Origin: an uncultured Verrucomicrobiota bacterium
GTDB taxonomy: Bacteria > Verrucomicrobiota > Kiritimatiellia > RFP12 > UBA1067
DNA length: 10,516 nt
Direction: 5' to 3'
Assembly (NCBI GenBank): GCA_946615875.1
Contig: CAMOIK010000070.1
Location: forward strand, 1 to 10,516
Of this stretch, positions 6,928-10,516 are shown one piece after another. A program made the position numbers and the translations under genes. How positions within the stretch are numbered: the first letter of the stretch is position 1; the number at the start of each line of letters is the position of its first letter. The notes below the pieces were generated by a model. The model was given only the letters and a program-made list of their open reading frames with translations, was not told the origin of the DNA and did not search any database.

Positions 6928-8124
6928 ATGGAAGCCGTCGTTCTAAAGCCGGGACGCGAGAAGTCCCTGCTGCGCCGTCATCCTTGGGTGTTTTCCGGCG
7001 CGGTGGCATCCGAGCCGTCTGTCGCGCCGGGTGCGACCATGGCGGTGCGCGGCGCGGACGGCGACGTGCTTGGCTACGGTTCGTGGTCGCCGCTCAGCCA
7101 GATCCGCGTGAGGATGTTGGCGTTCGGACGTGACACCGTGCCAGACGCGGACTTCGTGCGGCGGCTTGTCGCGGCGTCTGTTGCCAGGCGTGCCGGGTGC
7201 GGCGCGGCGCGGCTTGTAAACGCGGAGAGCGACGGGCTGCCCGGCGTCGTGGCCGACCTGTATTCCGGCTGGGTGGTCTGTCAGTTCACGTCGGCCGGCG
7301 CAGAATACTGGAAATGGACGATCGCCGACGCGTTGATGGAGTTCCTGCCCGGATGCCGTGGCGTCGCGGAACGGGCTGACGCCGATGTTCGCGCCCGCGA
7401 AGGACTTGCGCGCGGCGGTTTTGCCGTCCTGCGCGGCGAAGAGCCGCCAGAATTCGTCGAGATAGACGAGAACGGCCTTCGGTTCCTCGTAGATGTGCGC
7501 AACGGACACAAGACGGGTTTCTATATGGATCAGCGCGACGCTCGCGCGGCGGTGCGATCGCTCGCGTCGGGACGCGAAGTGTTGAACTGTTTCTGCTATA
7601 CGGGCGGCTTCGGCGTGGCGGCGGCGGCTGGTGGCGCGAGGTCGGTCGTGAACGTGGACGTATCCGAGCCGGCGCTCGCCTTGGCGCGCCGCAACCACGA
7701 ATTGAACGCGCAGACCTCCCAAACCCTTCAAACATCTCAAACCCCTCAAACCTTTGTCTGCGCCGACGTCTTCAAGTATCTCAGGACGTGCCGCGACGAG
7801 GGGCGGAAGTTCGACATGGTCGTCCTCGATCCGCCGAAGTTCGCAGAATCGCGCTCGCAGGTGATGAAGGCTGCTCGCGGCTACAAGGATATCAATCTGC
7901 TCGCGATGAAGCTGCTGCGCCGAGATGGCGTCCTGGCCACGTTCTCTTGCTCCGGCGCGATCGACGAGGAACTGTTCCTGAAGATTCTCGCGGAAGCCGC
8001 GGCGGATGCCGGGAGGGATTTCCAGGTAATCGGCCGCACCGGACATCCGTTCGACCATCCTGTGTCGCTCGCCTTCCCGGAGGGGCGCTACCTCAAAGGC
8101 GAGATACTTGTTTGCAGGGGGTAG
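6928..8124 (+). CDS. rlmI: Class I SAM-dependent 23S rRNA cytosine-C5 methyltransferase, RlmI family
   Basis: A 398-aa protein, close to E. coli RlmI (about 396 aa), which makes m5C1962 in 23S rRNA. An N-terminal PUA-like RNA-binding domain (about 1-75) starts VVLKPGREKSLLRRHPWVFSGAV. It is followed by the family's central region and HKTGFYMDQRDAR (194-206). The Rossmann methyltransferase has motif I NCFCYTGGFG (220-229), the acidic strand VVNVDVSE (240-247), DPPKF (301-305) and SCSG with probable catalytic Cys341. It ends with the typical HPVSLAFPEGRYLKG. The start at 6928 is preferred over the in-frame ATG at 6883, because homology begins at MEAVVLKPG, an AGG lies 4 bases upstream, and the longer form would overlap iorA by 44 bases. 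It begins one base after the iorA stop, so translational coupling is likely. Residues 262-276 are five QTx tripeptides from a 9-bp repeat. Exact target position is inferred from family; a paralogue with another target is possible. Confidence 0.88.
   Translation: MEAVVLKPGREKSLLRRHPWVFSGAVASEPSVAPGATMAVRGADGDVLGYGSWSPLSQIRVRMLAFGRDTVPDADFVRRLVAASVARRAGCGAARLVNAESDGLPGVVADLYSGWVVCQFTSAGAEYWKWTIADALMEFLPGCRGVAERADADVRAREGLARGGFAVLRGEEPPEFVEIDENGLRFLVDVRNGHKTGFYMDQRDARAAVRSLASGREVLNCFCYTGGFGVAAAAGGARSVVNVDVSEPALALARRNHELNAQTSQTLQTSQTPQTFVCADVFKYLRTCRDEGRKFDMVVLDPPKFAESRSQVMKAARGYKDINLLAMKLLRRDGVLATFSCSGAIDEELFLKILAEAAADAGRDFQVIGRTGHPFDHPVSLAFPEGRYLKGEILVCRG
7711..7755 (+). repeat. In-frame 9-bp tandem repeat inside the rRNA methyltransferase gene
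   Basis: Five 9-bp units (CAGACCTCC, CAAACCCTT, CAAACATCT, CAAACCCCT, CAAACCTTT) encode QTS-QTL-QTS-QTP-QTF. They form the loop between ...RRNHELNA and FVCADVFKY in the Rossmann fold. As I recall E. coli RlmI, about 8 residues lie between the matching ELN and FVRDDVF landmarks, against 15 here. The units belong to the same family as the array before alaS: 16 bases are identical between 7736-7751 and 8266-8281. Base composition (C/A-rich, nearly G-free) breaks sharply from the surrounding GC-rich coding sequence. Confidence 0.9.
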
Positions 8125-8205
8125 AGGGGCCGTCCGCCGTCATTCTGCATTGCATTTGCCAGTTTCGCCTCCCATGCCTCCCTGCTCCGCATAGCATTCA
8201 TCTTG

Positions 8206-8295
8206 AGACCCTTCAAACCCCCTTAAACCTCTCAAACCCCTCAAGCCTCACAAACCTTTCAAACACTCAAACCCCTCAAACAACCAAACCTTCCC
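8206..8295 (+). repeat. CAAACC-type degenerate tandem repeat array abutting alaS
   Basis: About ten units of 8-10 bp, mostly 9, fill this stretch. Exact copies of CAAACCCCT are at 8233-8241 and 8268-8276, and CAAACCTTT is at 8251-8259. Other units are variants such as TAAACCTCT, CAAGCCTCA, CAAACACT and CAAACAAC. The strand shown is almost free of G after 8207. The array runs to the base before the alaS ATG, so it forms the alaS leader or its last 90 bases. The preceding 81 bases of the gap (8125-8205) show no gene and no convincing promoter or terminator. Confidence 0.88.
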
Positions 8296-10107
8296 ATGAA
8301 AAGCCTGACAGCCGACCAACTCCGCGAAATGTATCTGAAGTTCTTCGAGTCGAAGGGGCACGCCATCATACCCGGCGCCTCTGTCATCCCGGAGAACGAC
8401 CCTACCGTGCTCTTCACGACGGCGGGGATGCACCCGCTCGTCCCGTATCTCATGGGACAGATGCCGCATCCCGCCGGCACTCGCCTCACGGACGTGCAGA
8501 AGTGCGTGCGCACCGGCGACATTGACGCCGTGGGCGATGCCGCGCATCTGACGTTCTTCGAGATGCTGGGCAACTGGTCGCTCAACGACTATTTCAAGAA
8601 GGAGGCGATATCGTGGAGCTTCGAATTCCTCACGCAGCACCTCGGTTTCTCCCCCGAACAGCTCAGCGTCACCGTTTTCGCCGGCGAGGACGGCATTCCC
8701 GCCGACGACGAAGCGGCGGCCATATGGCGCGGACTTGGCATCCCCGACGAGCGCATATACCGTTTGCCGCGCGAAGACAACTGGTGGGGGCCGGCCGGCA
8801 CCACGGGCCCGTGCGGACCAGACACCGAGATGTTCATCGACACCGGCAAGCCCAAGTGCTCGGACGCCTGCCGTCCGGGCTGCCACTGCGGGAAGTTCAT
8901 AGAGATATGGAACGACGTCTTCATGCAGTACAACAAGAACGCGGAGGGCAAATACGAACCGCTCGGCCGCCACAACGTCGATACCGGCATGGGCGTCGAG
9001 AGGACGATCTGCATGATGTCCGGCGCGCCCACGGTCTATGACACCGAGATATTCGCGCCGATCATGGGCGCGATCAAGGAACTCGGCGCCGACGAGGCCG
9101 AGCTCGGCATTTCCGCAGACGAAGTGCTGAAGGCCCGCCGCATCGTGGCGGACCACATGCGGACGGCGACGTTCATCCTGTGCGATCCGAAGGGCGGCGT
9201 GAAGCCCGGCAACGTCGGCGCGAACTACGTCCTGCGCCGCCTCATCCGCCGCGCCGTGCGCTATGGACGCCAGCTCGGCATCGCGCCCGGTTTCACGCCG
9301 AAGCTCGCGGAGGTGATTTCGAGCAAGTATGCGCACGTCTATCCCGAGCTGGCGGAAAATCTCGCGCAGTGCAAGGCCGATCTGGAGGCGGAGGAGAATC
9401 GCTTCACCCAGACTCTCGACAAGGGCGAGGCCATGTTCAACAAGGTCGCCGAGCAGCTCAAGGCGCACGGCCAGTCGCAGATCTCCGGCAAGACCGCCTT
9501 CAAGCTCTACGACACCTTCGGCTTCCCGTTCGAGATGACGCTGGAAATGGCCGACAAGGCGGGGCTTGCCGTTGACAAGGAGGGTTTCGAGGAAGCGAAC
9601 CGCAAGCACCAGGAGCTGTCGCGCACCACCTCTGCCGGCTCATTCAAGGCCGGGCTTCAGGACAACAGCGAGGTCGTGACGCGGATGCACACGGCCACCC
9701 ACCTCCTGCACGCCGCGCTCCACAAGGTGCTGGGGCCGACCGCCAACCAGAAAGGCTCCAACATCACTCCGGAGCGCCTGCGCTTCGACTTCACCTGGCC
9801 CGAGAAGATGACCGACGAGCAGATCAAGGAGGTGGAGAGGCTCGTCAACGGCTGGATCGCCCAGGGCATAGACGTTACGAAAAAGATGACCACCGTCGAA
9901 GAAGCCAAGGCGGAAGGGGCGATGGCGCTCTTCGGCTCGAAGTACGGAGACCAGGTTTCGCTCTACACGATCGGCGACGTATCCAAGGAGATCTGCTCCG
10001 GCCCGCACGTGGCGAACACGCGCGAGCTCGGTTCCTTCAAGATACAGAAGGAGCAATCCTCCTCCGCAGGCGTCCGTCGCATCAAGGCGGTCATCGGAAA
10101 CATGTGA
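8296..10107 (+). CDS. alaS: Compact alanyl-tRNA synthetase lacking C-Ala and the beta-barrel linker
   Basis: Class II synthetase that charges tRNA-Ala with alanine. The start MKSLTADQLREMYLKFFESKGH is the usual AlaRS N-terminus, although no Shine-Dalgarno precedes it (the repeat array ends at the ATG). Visible motifs: motif 1 region with LFTTAGMHPLVPYL (39-52), motif 2 CVRTGDIDAVG...TFFEMLGNWS (70-95), a PAGTTGPCGPDTEMF stretch (166-180), a cysteine-rich insert C188/C192/C196/C198, EIWNDVFMQYN (203-213) and motif 3 VDTGMGVER (228-236). The tRNA-recognition helices follow to about 440. The editing domain has HxxxH at H465/H469 and CxxxH at C567/H571, spaced as in E. coli. Total length is 603 aa against about 875 in E. 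coli. The protein ends just after SSAGVRRIKAVIG, where the DHHA1/C-Ala region should begin. About 100 residues of the linker barrel between GFPFEMTLEMA and HTATH are also missing. It is intact, not frameshifted. I recall similar short AlaRS forms in some bacterial lineages. Confidence 0.95.
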   Translation: MKSLTADQLREMYLKFFESKGHAIIPGASVIPENDPTVLFTTAGMHPLVPYLMGQMPHPAGTRLTDVQKCVRTGDIDAVGDAAHLTFFEMLGNWSLNDYFKKEAISWSFEFLTQHLGFSPEQLSVTVFAGEDGIPADDEAAAIWRGLGIPDERIYRLPREDNWWGPAGTTGPCGPDTEMFIDTGKPKCSDACRPGCHCGKFIEIWNDVFMQYNKNAEGKYEPLGRHNVDTGMGVERTICMMSGAPTVYDTEIFAPIMGAIKELGADEAELGISADEVLKARRIVADHMRTATFILCDPKGGVKPGNVGANYVLRRLIRRAVRYGRQLGIAPGFTPKLAEVISSKYAHVYPELAENLAQCKADLEAEENRFTQTLDKGEAMFNKVAEQLKAHGQSQISGKTAFKLYDTFGFPFEMTLEMADKAGLAVDKEGFEEANRKHQELSRTTSAGSFKAGLQDNSEVVTRMHTATHLLHAALHKVLGPTANQKGSNITPERLRFDFTWPEKMTDEQIKEVERLVNGWIAQGIDVTKKMTTVEEAKAEGAMALFGSKYGDQVSLYTIGDVSKEICSGPHVANTRELGSFKIQKEQSSSAGVRRIKAVIGNM

Positions 10108-10117
10108 AGAAGCCGCG

Positions 10118-10125
10118 AGGGAGGG
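10118..10125 (+). promoter_or_regulatory. Ribosome binding site of the GH127-like gene
   Basis: AGGGAGGG lies 5 bases before the ATG at 10131, a strong Shine-Dalgarno site. It fixes the start of the downstream gene, and the short distance from the alaS stop suggests co-transcription. Confidence 0.7.
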
Positions 10126-10130
10126 ACGCC

Positions 10131-10516
10131 ATGAGGATGTTGCGCGCAGAACTGCTGGCCCTGGCGCTGGCCGCCGGCCTCGCCGCCCGCGGCGACGTCA
10201 GGCTGAAGGGGTATCTCGGCGAACGCCTGGACGCCATGATCGCCAACCACGTAGCCGCCACGGACATCGACTACATAACGGCTCCATTCCTCGAGAAGAC
10301 CGAGACGAAGGGCTGGTGGCAGTCGGAGTTCTGGGGCAAGTACATGCACTCCGCCGTGCCGTATGCGGCGTATTCGCACTCTCCGAAGATCGCCGCCGAC
10401 ATCGAGCGCGGCATCGGGCGGATGCTCGCGTCGCAGGAGGCAGGCGGCTATATCGGCAACTATCCCGACGCGCTGCGCTGCGGCGAAGGGTGGGACGTGT
10501 GGGGCATGAAGTACAC
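10131..10516 (+). CDS. GH127-like (DUF1680) beta-L-arabinofuranosidase family protein, N-terminal part
   Basis: An open frame of 128 full codons that runs off the window edge with no stop. The N-terminus MRMLRAELLALALAAGLAARG looks like a short signal peptide: basic start, alanine/leucine core and a possible cleavage after LAA near residue 19. This implies export. The mature part shows the opening of the GH127/DUF1680 (alpha/alpha)6 barrel: FWGKYMHSAVPYAAYS (67-82), a helix ending IGRMLASQEAGGYIGNYPD (95-113) and WDVWGMKYT at the edge. GH127 enzymes release L-arabinofuranose from plant glycans. Related families share this N-terminal pattern, so the substrate is uncertain, and the catalytic cysteine/glutamate region is beyond the window. 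It starts 23 bp after alaS. Confidence 0.8.
   Translation, partial: MRMLRAELLALALAAGLAARGDVRLKGYLGERLDAMIANHVAATDIDYITAPFLEKTETKGWWQSEFWGKYMHSAVPYAAYSHSPKIAADIERGIGRMLASQEAGGYIGNYPDALRCGEGWDVWGMKY

Noticed and set aside
8206..8295. CRISPR array
   Set aside because: Units are 8-10 bp and directly tandem, without spacers or long conserved repeats.
10060..10135. Frameshift that truncates AlaRS
   Set aside because: Only 23 bases separate its stop from a new gene with a strong ribosome site and GH127-like sequence, so the missing C-terminal region does not continue in another frame. The linker barrel is also missing, which fits a naturally compact form.

Overview
All recognisable genes lie on the + strand of a GC-rich bacterial chromosome segment. 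They are a very large protein with an ABC1/UbiB-type kinase core, a CesT/SycE-type secretion chaperone, an indolepyruvate:ferredoxin oxidoreductase alpha subunit (IorA), an RlmI-type 23S rRNA methyltransferase, a compact alanyl-tRNA synthetase, and the start of a GH127-like glycosidase. This mix (type III secretion chaperone, anaerobic amino-acid fermentation enzyme, polysaccharide-degrading enzyme, short AlaRS, high GC) suggests an anaerobic, probably gut-associated bacterium of the PVC group, such as Kiritimatiellota or Lentisphaerota. That assignment is inference from gene content; the window holds no rRNA or other direct phylogenetic marker.

Region 1 (1-5007) is the most unusual part. A 1477-aa protein carries, near its middle, the ATP-binding and catalytic motifs of the ABC1/COQ8/UbiB atypical kinases. 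It is flanked by long helical regions that I do not recognise, including an N-terminal module that appears to be duplicated. It is followed 65 bp later by a small acidic protein with the fold signature of class I type III secretion chaperones (CesT/SycE). A chaperone next to its cargo is the classic layout of a type III effector locus, so the large protein is best read as a candidate secreted kinase-like effector. A strong GC-rich hairpin sits between the two genes. No secretion apparatus genes are in the window.

Region 2 (5008-8124) begins with a clear extended -10 promoter that drives iorA. The rlmI-type gene follows one base after the iorA stop and is therefore probably co-transcribed and translationally coupled. 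No iorB is seen on either side. The rRNA methyltransferase carries an in-frame array of five 9-bp units (QTx tripeptides) in a loop of its methyltransferase domain.

Region 3 (8125-10516) opens with a 171-bp gap. Its second half is a roughly ten-unit array of the same CAAACC-type 9-bp repeat, running right up to the alaS start codon in place of a Shine-Dalgarno site. AlaS is 603 aa. It keeps the catalytic and editing motifs but lacks the C-terminal DHHA1/C-Ala region and the beta-barrel linker before the editing domain. An exported GH127-family glycosidase starts 23 bp downstream and runs off the end of the window.
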